Source: Desulfobacterales bacterium (lineage in GTDB: Bacteria > Desulfobacterota > Desulfobacteria > Desulfobacterales > JAIPEE01). Taken from it: a DNA stretch of 64,000 nt. Location of the stretch: contig JAIPEE010000001.1 of NCBI GenBank assembly GCA_021737275.1, positions 199,530 through 263,529 of the forward strand. Direction: 5' to 3'. The notes below the pieces were generated by a model. It was not told the DNA's origin, did not search any database, and worked only from the letters and a program-made list of their open reading frames with translations. The translations under genes were made by a program, and so were the position numbers. The number at the start of each line of letters is the position of its first letter. Within the stretch, counting starts at the first letter, position 1. Positions 1 through 7,833 of this stretch are shown piece after piece.

Positions 1-850
1 TTGATACCTCGTTGATATGCATGCCGAATACTTCCACCAGCTCTTCAGTAGTGCAGGGGCGTCGTAAAAGTGTTGATAAAATCGATTTTTCATTTGCCCG
101 GTTTATTTTCGTAAAACCAGGTTTAAATTCAGCAATGATTTCCGCTTTGGGGTTAAACAATCCGCTCAGTTCTTCCATACGCTCTTTGGAAACGGCAACA
201 GCAATGTCTTCTGCAGGCGGTCGGACGACGGTATTTAACTGTATGCGATCCGGTCCTATTTCCGAGGCAATCGCTGCAATTTTCTTAACATCGGCAGGCA
301 TTGAATTTATTCCTGAAACAAGAAATACCTCCATCCAGAGCTTGCCGTCAAATTGTGCACGGAACTTTTTTTGTCCTTCGATCATGCGCTCAAAATCCAG
401 TTTCCCATGCGGGCGATTAACCCATTCAAAAGAGTGCTGATTCCATCCGCATAACGACATCTTGACAATGTCTGCATTGGCAGCGGCGTCACGAACTTCC
501 GGGAGATAAAGCATGGTCGCGTTTGTCAAGAGAACTGAAGGAATGGGAACTTTCTTAAGATACTTCAAAATTTCGCCAAAACCGCTGTGCAATGTCGGTT
601 CGCCGGAGCCTGAAAGTGTAATATAATCGGCACTGCCGTCTTTTTCCATCCATTTGCCGATCTCATCGATAACGTCACCCACCGGAACATATTCCTTGCG
701 CTCAATTGTCTGTTTCGGTGTCCTGCCCAACTGGCAAAAAACACAATTCAGACTGCACGTTTTAAACGGTGTCAGATCAACGCCCAGTGATCGTCCAAAT
801 CGGCGGGACGGAACAGGCCCGAACAAATATTTATATTTTTCTTTTCCCAT
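1..850 (-). CDS. Radical SAM protein, C-terminus cut by window edge
   Basis: Reverse-strand reading from ATG at 850: MGKEKYKYLFGPVPSRRFGRSLGVDLTPFKTCSLNCVFCQLGRTPKQ..., with a CxxxCxxC radical SAM motif; open to the window start, so absent from the ORF track. Confidence 0.85.
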   Translation of the reverse strand, partial: MGKEKYKYLFGPVPSRRFGRSLGVDLTPFKTCSLNCVFCQLGRTPKQTIERKEYVPVGDVIDEIGKWMEKDGSADYITLSGSGEPTLHSGFGEILKYLKKVPIPSVLLTNATMLYLPEVRDAAANADIVKMSLCGWNQHSFEWVNRPHGKLDFERMIEGQKKFRAQFDGKLWMEVFLVSGINSMPADVKKIAAIASEIGPDRIQLNTVVRPPAEDIAVAVSKERMEELSGLFNPKAEIIAEFKPGFTKINRANEKSILSTLLRRPCTTEELVEVFGMHINEVS

Positions 851-877
851 GATTATTTTTCCTGATTTTGCTGTTTT

Positions 878-1405
878 TTATCTGTTTTTAAAAATCTGCA
901 TATAAAAATGTTCTCCGGCTTCAATTAGCATTTCAGGCTTGAGATCAACTGCCTGTGCCAACTCTTCCGGCGAATATCTTACCGCCAACGGCGGACCGAA
1001 CGGCGTATCGTGCTTCTGAATTTCAACTATGGCCAGACGCCCTTCCGGTTTCAGCAATCTTTTTACCTCCTTTAAAAAACAACTTATCTGTTTTTTTGAA
1101 AGAAGATAAAACACGGTTGAAAAATAGATCAAATCTGCAGAGGAAGCTTCCACCTGTGTTTTCCGGGTAATATCGGCCGTTAACGCTTCAATACAGGTAT
1201 CGCTTATCTCCTTTTCCAAGGTTTCAATTGCTGACCGATCTCTATCGATTGCATACACTTTACCGATACGGTTCAGCCTTTCAGAAAAGGCTTTGGCCAT
1301 ATAACCGCTTCCGCAGCCCGCATCTATAATGGTTTGACCGGGAACTATCTTTAATGCCCTTAGAATTACAACCTTGTTTACCAACCCTTCAGAAAATTTT
1401 TTCAT
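878..1405 (-). CDS. Class I SAM-dependent methyltransferase
   Basis: IIDAGCGSGYMAKAF motif I and typical methyltransferase layout. Confidence 0.85.
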   Translation of the reverse strand: MKKFSEGLVNKVVILRALKIVPGQTIIDAGCGSGYMAKAFSERLNRIGKVYAIDRDRSAIETLEKEISDTCIEALTADITRKTQVEASSADLIYFSTVFYLLSKKQISCFLKEVKRLLKPEGRLAIVEIQKHDTPFGPPLAVRYSPEELAQAVDLKPEMLIEAGEHFYMQIFKNR

Positions 1406-1448
1406 TTTTTGCGGTATACGGTATTTGTCTCAAGCAACTGTTTTTTTT

Positions 1449-1490
1449 AATCCGTCAGAAAAAATCCTGACAAAATTTTCCTGACGGATT
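1449..1490. repeat. Inverted repeat, 10-bp perfect arms AATCCGTCAG/CTGACGGATT
   Basis: Arms at 1449-1458 and 1481-1490 between metF and the methyltransferase gene. Confidence 0.7.
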
Positions 1491-1511
1491 TCAGCTGTTT
1501 GTTTTGCCGGC

Positions 1512-2387
1512 TTACAGAATTTCTTCCCGGCGCAGCCGGTTAATAACTTCCGAAACGGATTTGCTACGATCCATTGTGTAAAAATGAATACCGGGAACAC
1601 CTTCTGCCAGTAAGGCTCGGCATTGCTCTGCAGCAAATTCGATTCCAAATGCCAGAACATCATCCTTGTCAGCCTCGGCCAGTTTATTCAGATTTTGCTG
1701 CAACTCATCCGGGAAAGACGAACCGCAAACTTTAGCAAGCATACGGGTCAGTTTGATTGTATATATCGGCATTACTCCCGGAATAATTGGCACCGTAATT
1801 CCGGCCGCTCTGCATTTTTTCACATATTCAAAATAGTGGTTATTGCCATAGCTATACTGGGCAACGATATATTCAGCACCCTTTTCAACTTTAAGCTTAA
1901 GATATTCAATATCCTTTTCGATGCTCTCGGCCCTGATATGCCCTTCGGGATACCCGGCACATCCCAAAGTAAAATCATAGTTCTTTTTGATAAAATCTAT
2001 CATTTCATAAGCATACGAGAAACTTTCCGGATGAGGCGTAAACGCCGAATCCCTTGGTTCATCGCCCCGTATAACAAAAATCGTTTCAATACCCAGCGCT
2101 TTATATTTGTCCAGTGCGGATGTAATCTCATCGGGGCCGAGTCCATAACCGGCTATATAGGCCACCGTCGGGATCTTCTTTTCAAGCAATTTTTTAACAG
2201 CCTGATAAGATCCGTCTTTTGTTGAACCGCCGGCACCGAAAGTGACCGACATATAATCGGATTCGAGCCTTGACAGATCGGTGACTACTTTATCAAATTT
2301 TTCTTCCGCCTTCTCATCCCTTGGAGGAAAAAATTCAAAGGACACAACAGGCGCTTTATTGTTTTCATACAAACGTGCAACATTCAT
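1512..2387 (-). CDS. metF: 5,10-methylenetetrahydrofolate reductase
   Basis: VVSFEFFPPRDEKAEEKF ... SVTFGAGGSTKDGS ... FVIRGDEPRD ... GVPGIHFYTMDRS, typical MetF motifs. Confidence 0.92.
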   Translation of the reverse strand: MNVARLYENNKAPVVSFEFFPPRDEKAEEKFDKVVTDLSRLESDYMSVTFGAGGSTKDGSYQAVKKLLEKKIPTVAYIAGYGLGPDEITSALDKYKALGIETIFVIRGDEPRDSAFTPHPESFSYAYEMIDFIKKNYDFTLGCAGYPEGHIRAESIEKDIEYLKLKVEKGAEYIVAQYSYGNNHYFEYVKKCRAAGITVPIIPGVMPIYTIKLTRMLAKVCGSSFPDELQQNLNKLAEADKDDVLAFGIEFAAEQCRALLAEGVPGIHFYTMDRSKSVSEVINRLRREEIL

Positions 2388-2426
2388 AATAAGTACTTCC
2401 TCCGGTCAAATATCTATTTACTGTTT

Positions 2427-3197
2427 TTATGTATTACTTTCCCCGGTTTCAGCAGGGATGGTATCAAACGATGCAAAGCCCGGTTCATGAAGCGGCAGCA
2501 GAATGTCGGCCATATTTCTGACCTTGACCATGATGTCATAGGCGTCATAAACATTCACATGCGTGCCCGGCGGGATAACGTCCATCTCCATGGCCTTTAT
2601 TTCAATCGGCGGATTAAAATTTTCGCTGATAACACAAAACCCGGTAATGGCGGCACAGCCCGATGGCGTATCAATCAATATGGTCATACCGCCGTCCGTA
2701 TGGACAGGTGTATGGATACATTTTATTCCCGGAAGAATTTCAGCATCCTGATCAAGGGATATGACCTGGCCGTTCTCCTCAACATCTTCAATATAGTCTT
2801 CCAGATAACGGAAATCCAGCGGATGAGGGTCATGGATTCTTTTTAATTCCTTTTCATGAACATATATTTGGGCATTTTCACATTTAAAATCATTCTCACA
2901 ATGATCATTATGAAGATGTGTATGAATGATGATATCAATATCTTCAGGTTTCAGATCCCAGCGCGATAACCCCTGTTCAAATGTGTAGATTTTCCCGCCA
3001 ATCGCAGCTTCCCTTTCTTTGGACTGGATCGGGCTCATCTCACCCGTATCAACCAGAATCTTTTTTTCACCGCCTTCAATATACCAACAGTAAATGGGTA
3101 TAGTATATTCCACACCGGCCCCATGCTGGTAGGTCATCATGCTTTTATCAAAAACCTTGGTCCCCATTACAATGGGATGAATTTTATAGATACTCAT
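2427..3197 (-). CDS. MBL-fold metallohydrolase, N-acyl homoserine lactonase-like
   Basis: HTHLHNDHCEN zinc motif and overall MBL layout. Confidence 0.75.
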   Translation of the reverse strand: MSIYKIHPIVMGTKVFDKSMMTYQHGAGVEYTIPIYCWYIEGGEKKILVDTGEMSPIQSKEREAAIGGKIYTFEQGLSRWDLKPEDIDIIIHTHLHNDHCENDFKCENAQIYVHEKELKRIHDPHPLDFRYLEDYIEDVEENGQVISLDQDAEILPGIKCIHTPVHTDGGMTILIDTPSGCAAITGFCVISENFNPPIEIKAMEMDVIPPGTHVNVYDAYDIMVKVRNMADILLPLHEPGFASFDTIPAETGESNT

Positions 3198-3211
3198 CTT
3201 CCTCCACTTTG

Positions 3212-3856
3212 TCAGGTTTTGAACGGTTTACCATGCCCGGGCACAATAACATCGGCATTTTTATGGATATATTCCATGTGCTCATATATTTTTTCACGGT
3301 TCCAGGACATGCCCGGCGGCTCCCATCTGTTATAAAAATCCTTATTCAAAAAAATATCTCCGGCAAAGGCATACACCAGCCCGTCAATATTGGTAAATAT
3401 CACAAGAGATCCACGGGTATGCCCCGGGCAGTGGCGGATATATAAATGATTTTCCAAATCGTTAACATTCGGAATGGAATCAGATACCCGTGGTTTCTCC
3501 CCCTTGCCAAGTTTAATGACAATATTTTTGTCCATTTTATAGGTATGATTATTATTAAAATAAAATGACATTTTCTCTTCCCGGTGAAACACAAACCGTG
3601 CATCCGGAAAGAGATCCTTATTACCAATGTGATCAGGATGAAGATGTGTCAATATGACCACATCTATCTCACAAGGCAGTCTACCGTAATCGGCCAGCTT
3701 TTTTATAAGGTTTGTTCTGTCATTACGGGGATGGTCAAGATCAATCAATACATTCATATCCCCATCAGATATCAGTGAGCAGGTAGGGATATTTTCAACC
3801 ATACCTGCGCCTGCTAAAATTTTAAATATACCGGTTTGAACTATATCTAAGCGCAC
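3212..3856 (-). CDS. MBL-fold metallohydrolase
   Basis: LTHLHPDHIGN motif, CPGHTRGSLVIF, VPGHGKPF. Confidence 0.8.
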   Translation of the reverse strand: MRLDIVQTGIFKILAGAGMVENIPTCSLISDGDMNVLIDLDHPRNDRTNLIKKLADYGRLPCEIDVVILTHLHPDHIGNKDLFPDARFVFHREEKMSFYFNNNHTYKMDKNIVIKLGKGEKPRVSDSIPNVNDLENHLYIRHCPGHTRGSLVIFTNIDGLVYAFAGDIFLNKDFYNRWEPPGMSWNREKIYEHMEYIHKNADVIVPGHGKPFKT

Positions 3857-4716
3857 TTTACATTATCCGGAAACTCATTATGTGAAAGCTGCTCAATTTG
3901 TGCTGCTATATCTCCAAATACTTTTGTTGCCGGAGAATCTGCATATTTTCTCTGGAAGGAGATACCTTCATCCCCACATTTTACCATATTGGGATCCATA
4001 GGAATTTTTCCCAAAAACTTTAAATTTAATAATGATGCGGTTTCCTCTCCACCCCCGGAACCAAAGATGTTACTGGTTTCACCACAATGGGGGCAGACAT
4101 AACCGCTCATATTTTCAATGATACCCAGAATATCCATTTTTAACGTTTTACAAAAGTTAATAGATTTTCTCACATCGGCAAGCGCCACCTTCTGAGGCGT
4201 TGTTACAATAACAGCACGGGCATCCTTAATAAGCTGCGCAACCGTCAACGGCTCATCACCTGTGCCGGGCGGACAATCAATAATCAGATAATCAAGATCA
4301 CCCCACTCCGCTTCACCTATAAACTGACGAATGGCAGAATGCTTTACGGGCCCTCGCCAGATTATGGCGTCATCCTTTTCCGACAGTAAGGATTCTATTG
4401 AAACCGCCGAAAGGTTTTCAGAAAATTTTAACGGCTGTAATTTTCTGCTTTCATTCACAACAAGCATTCCCTTAAGCCCTAACATCCTTGGTATGTCCGG
4501 CCCATGAATATCGACATCCATGAGGCCTACCTTGAAGCCTTTTTCAGCCAGCGCGATGGAAAGATTCACTGAAACACTTGTTTTCCCGACACCGCCTTTC
4601 CCGCTCATGACGAGAATTTTATTCTTTATCCGCTTAAGAGATGCCCGCGCCATTGCGTCAGGATCCGGTTCAGGCACCTTGTCCATAATCAAAGAATTAT
4701 TTTGTTTTTTAGCCAT
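3847..4716 (-). CDS. Mrp/NBP35-family P-loop ATPase (Fe-S carrier)
   Basis: VMSGKGGVGKTSVSVNL deviant Walker A, DVDIHGPDIPRMLG, CPHC near C-terminus. Confidence 0.92.
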   Translation of the reverse strand: MAKKQNNSLIMDKVPEPDPDAMARASLKRIKNKILVMSGKGGVGKTSVSVNLSIALAEKGFKVGLMDVDIHGPDIPRMLGLKGMLVVNESRKLQPLKFSENLSAVSIESLLSEKDDAIIWRGPVKHSAIRQFIGEAEWGDLDYLIIDCPPGTGDEPLTVAQLIKDARAVIVTTPQKVALADVRKSINFCKTLKMDILGIIENMSGYVCPHCGETSNIFGSGGGEETASLLNLKFLGKIPMDPNMVKCGDEGISFQRKYADSPATKVFGDIAAQIEQLSHNEFPDNVKCA

Positions 4717-4760
4717 TGATACATTCCTTTTCCCAACATTGCCAACGCATCAGGGTGTCT

Positions 4761-4840
4761 CTAAAAATCAGATTTCGGTTCGGATAAAATGCCTGCGTAA
4801 TGTTTTACCGCAGGAATCAATGCCGAAAGACAGTTTTTAG
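4761..4840. repeat. Nested imperfect inverted repeat (three stems)
   Basis: CTAAAAA 4761-4767 / TTTTTAG 4834-4840; TTTCGG 4773-4778 / CCGAAA 4823-4828; CCTGCG 4792-4797 / CGCAGG 4809-4814. Confidence 0.65.
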
Positions 4841-5037
4841 AAATAGCCTTTGTTCTTTTCCCGATCCCATTCCTTGTCAGGGAGAACCAAACCCCGCCTC
4901 AACTCCCGGGAAAGCCGTTAACCGGGAGCTGATTTGGGGAGGAGGCATGGCATGCAATCTGATATTATTATTTAGCTGTTTGCCCTGTTTAACTTACTAT
5001 AAAATTAAAAGTTAAATATTTTTTTACCTTAAACTTT

Positions 5038-5370
5038 TCAACCGGTCTTTTTTTCAATCTCTTCGATTCTCCGGTTAATTCTATCTAATGTTTCTCTTGC
5101 TGTATTCGCCTGACTTTTTAATATTTCAATTTCCGTTTGTTCAGTCTGTGCCGTTAACGGATATGAAATATTCCTTCTGCCAAGCCCTCTTCTTCCCATT
5201 CCCATGCAAATATCATTATATGCCCGTGGCCCTCTTCCACGCCATGGCGCATTACCATACATATCGGGCCTTCCTGTAGTACTCAAAGGACGGCCAGTAT
5301 TACATAAACCTCTGCCTCCACCTGTCATGGATCCCTCACCCATAGGTCCGCGTCTGTCTAATCCCGGCAT
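5038..5370 (-). CDS. DUF5320-like protein
   Basis: MPGLDRRGPMGEGSMTGGGRGLCN N-terminus and C-terminal coiled-coil-like segment. Confidence 0.7.
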   Translation of the reverse strand: MPGLDRRGPMGEGSMTGGGRGLCNTGRPLSTTGRPDMYGNAPWRGRGPRAYNDICMGMGRRGLGRRNISYPLTAQTEQTEIEILKSQANTARETLDRINRRIEEIEKKTG

Positions 5371-5393
5371 AATAAATCCCTCCTTTATCTAAA

Positions 5394-6023
5394 TCACTTA
5401 CCTGTTTTTTCTGTAACACCCTGGTCCCGGACTTGCCCCGGACCCTGTCCTTTTCCCCGACCCTGGCCTTGTCCCCGGCCCTGACCTTGTCCCCGGCCCT
5501 GACCCAAGCCCTGTCCAAAACCACTGCCTGTTCCCTGATTTTGCTGACCACCCCGACAAACACCCTGGCCCTGTCCGTTTCTCTTTCCTTTGCCCTGTGG
5601 GCCTGTACCATCTCCTCGCGGCATTATCCTTACCTCCTTTTTATGAATAAACGGGTTTTTTTTCCTGTTTCTTTTTCTATTATGTTCAGGATTGCATCCC
5701 GGCATCAAAAATTCCGGTGTAATCGAAACGCCCCTTGCAAGAGTTGAAAGAACATCATCTACATTGCCTGCTATAAATGGAATAGTCTTTATGCCTTCCG
5801 CCTCAAGCATTCGTGTCGGCATTTCGGAAATGGCGCCGCAAATCAGAACTGAAATATTCTCCTGCTTCAAAATACTGACCAGATACAATATGGTTTCCGA
5901 ATCAATCCGCTCATAGTATCGATCTATCTCTTTACCGTTTTCAATTTGAGCGACCAGAAAGACCCGGGCAGAATCAAATACCGGTGATATTCGGTTTTCC
6001 CATACAGTAAGCGCCACTTTCAC
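5394..6023 (-). CDS. NifX/NifB-type dinitrogenase iron-molybdenum cofactor domain continuous with a DUF5320-like Gly/Gln/Arg-rich tail
   Basis: MKVALTVWENRISPVFDSARVF... (NifX-like), then MPRGDGTGPQGKGKRNGQGQG... and GQGRGQGQGRGQGQGRGKGQG repeats in the same open frame. Confidence 0.75.
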   Translation of the reverse strand: MKVALTVWENRISPVFDSARVFLVAQIENGKEIDRYYERIDSETILYLVSILKQENISVLICGAISEMPTRMLEAEGIKTIPFIAGNVDDVLSTLARGVSITPEFLMPGCNPEHNRKRNRKKNPFIHKKEVRIMPRGDGTGPQGKGKRNGQGQGVCRGGQQNQGTGSGFGQGLGQGRGQGQGRGQGQGRGKGQGPGQVRDQGVTEKTGK

Positions 6024-6052
6024 AATAATAACATCTCCTTTACAACGTATAA

Positions 6053-6069
6053 AGCAAACTGTGTGCCAA
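6053..6069 (-). promoter_or_regulatory. Sigma-54 (-24/-12) promoter
   Basis: Minus strand reads TTGGCAC-ACAGT-TTGCT, matching TTGGCAC-N5-TTGCW, about 30 bp upstream of the NifX-like gene start. Confidence 0.8.
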
Positions 6070-6208
6070 GTGGCCCAAAATAATCTGAAAAATTGATTTT
6101 ATCATTATTTCAATTGTTTATTAATTTACGGGATTTTTAAAAAGGACGAAAGAAAAAATTGTGTCTCGCTATTGCGACGCTATTATATGCATTTTTGCGA
6201 CCCTATGG

Positions 6209-7588
6209 TCAGCTTTGTATTGATCGGCCATCAATATCAGGCAGCTGTATACCCAGCCTGTTGATCTTCCTGAAAAGCGTACTTTTATGTATGCCAAGCT
6301 CTGCTGCTGCTGCCTTACGATTAAAGTTATGCTTTTTAAGTGCATCCATAATAGCTTTTGCCTCAGCTTTTTTCACAGGATTATCAACAGTGAAGGAATC
6401 ACGTTCAACGTTTGAACGTGGAAAAAGATTTCCGGGCAGATGCTTCTTCTGAATATAACCTTCTGAGCACAGCACAAACGCACGTTCAATTATATTTTCC
6501 AGTTCCCGGATATTGCCGGGAAAATCGTGTGCCATAAGTATTTCAAGCAGATCCTGATCAATACCCTCAACGGATTTTCCGCGTACGGTATTTAATTTAT
6601 CAATAAACCGCTCCACGAGAAAAGGGATATCTTCCATACGATCGCGCAGGGGCGGCAATTTATGCTGTATAACATTGATACGATAGAAAAGATCCCGGCG
6701 GAAATCACCTTTTTCAACCATCTCAAACAGGTTTTTATTTGTTGCGGCGATTATCCTGACATTTGCCTTAATTTTTTTTACACCCCCAAGAGGTTGATAG
6801 GATCGCTCTTCAATCACTCGCAAAAGTTTAACCTGGAAAGCGGGACTAGTGTCACCTATTTCATCAAGCAGAATCGTGCCGTTTTCTGCTGCACTGAATA
6901 ATCCGGGCTTATCTTTTACGGCATGTGTAAATGCTCCGGCTTTATATCCGAACAATTCAGACTCAAGCAGTGTATCCGGAAGGGCGCCGCAGTTAACTGC
7001 GATAAAAGGATTTTCCTTGCGCAGACTCAAATTATGTATTGCTTTTGCAAGCAGCTCCTTACCCGTACCGGTCTCGCCTTCGATCAAAACGGTGCTGTCA
7101 CTTTCGGATACCTGTGGCAAAACTTTAAACAGCTCTTTCATTGCCGGACTGATACTGACCATATCTGAAATTTGGTATTGATCCGTCAGCGCCTTTCGCA
7201 ATTCTTCAACCAGACTATGATCCCTGAACACCTCCACACCACCGATTATTTTTCCATCTTTATTTTTTAAAAGTGACGTGGAAACCGTAATCGGAATGCG
7301 TCTTTTTTCACTATTCACAATATAGGTAGAGGTACTGACAAACGCTTTTCCCTCTTTCATTGTCCTTTTGAGTGCACAATCACCTTCACACATGTTTGAC
7401 CGGAAAACTTCCCAGCAGTGCCTGCCAATCGCCTCATCACGAGAGATTCCTGTTATCTCTTCTCCAGCCCGATTAAAGGACATAATTTTCCAGTTGTGAT
7501 CTACCGTAAAAACGCCATCGGAGATGCTTTCAAGTATAATCTCTGTGCTGCTGTCATATAACTCATTTACTGTATTGTTTTTTTTCAT
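6209..7588 (-). CDS. Sigma-54-dependent transcriptional regulator with N-terminal PAS domain
   Basis: PAS, AAA+ (GETGTGKELLAKAIH, GAFTHA loop), C-terminal Fis-type HTH (NRKAAAAELGIHKSTLFRKINRLGI). Confidence 0.92.
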   Translation of the reverse strand: MKKNNTVNELYDSSTEIILESISDGVFTVDHNWKIMSFNRAGEEITGISRDEAIGRHCWEVFRSNMCEGDCALKRTMKEGKAFVSTSTYIVNSEKRRIPITVSTSLLKNKDGKIIGGVEVFRDHSLVEELRKALTDQYQISDMVSISPAMKELFKVLPQVSESDSTVLIEGETGTGKELLAKAIHNLSLRKENPFIAVNCGALPDTLLESELFGYKAGAFTHAVKDKPGLFSAAENGTILLDEIGDTSPAFQVKLLRVIEERSYQPLGGVKKIKANVRIIAATNKNLFEMVEKGDFRRDLFYRINVIQHKLPPLRDRMEDIPFLVERFIDKLNTVRGKSVEGIDQDLLEILMAHDFPGNIRELENIIERAFVLCSEGYIQKKHLPGNLFPRSNVERDSFTVDNPVKKAEAKAIMDALKKHNFNRKAAAAELGIHKSTLFRKINRLGIQLPDIDGRSIQS

Positions 7589-7833
7589 TTTTTTGGTTCA
7601 GTAACTTTTTATAATATTTTCTTTAAGCCTTATCACTAAATATTTTCAAAAACAAAACATAACGCCTATAAAACTATTTTCCGGACACGGATTAAAATAA
7701 ATATTTTTCATAGGCCCGGAAAACCAATAACCGGATATAGGCAGTTGCAATCCTCAATTGAATTCTTTAAAATACCTCAATTTTCATGTCTTACACTTAT
7801 CCATAATATATAAACTAAAAAAGGTTATGTCCA

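Noticed and set aside
12-440. 142-aa plus-strand ORF at the window start.
   Set aside because: Antisense to the radical SAM gene, which has clear family motifs.
2388-2426. Possible SAM or folate riboswitch before metF.
   Set aside because: The gap is only about 40 bp and no riboswitch-like structure is visible.
5433-5747. Plus-strand ORF with LALSPALTLSPALTQ repeats.
   Set aside because: Antisense shadow of the GQGRG repeat tract.
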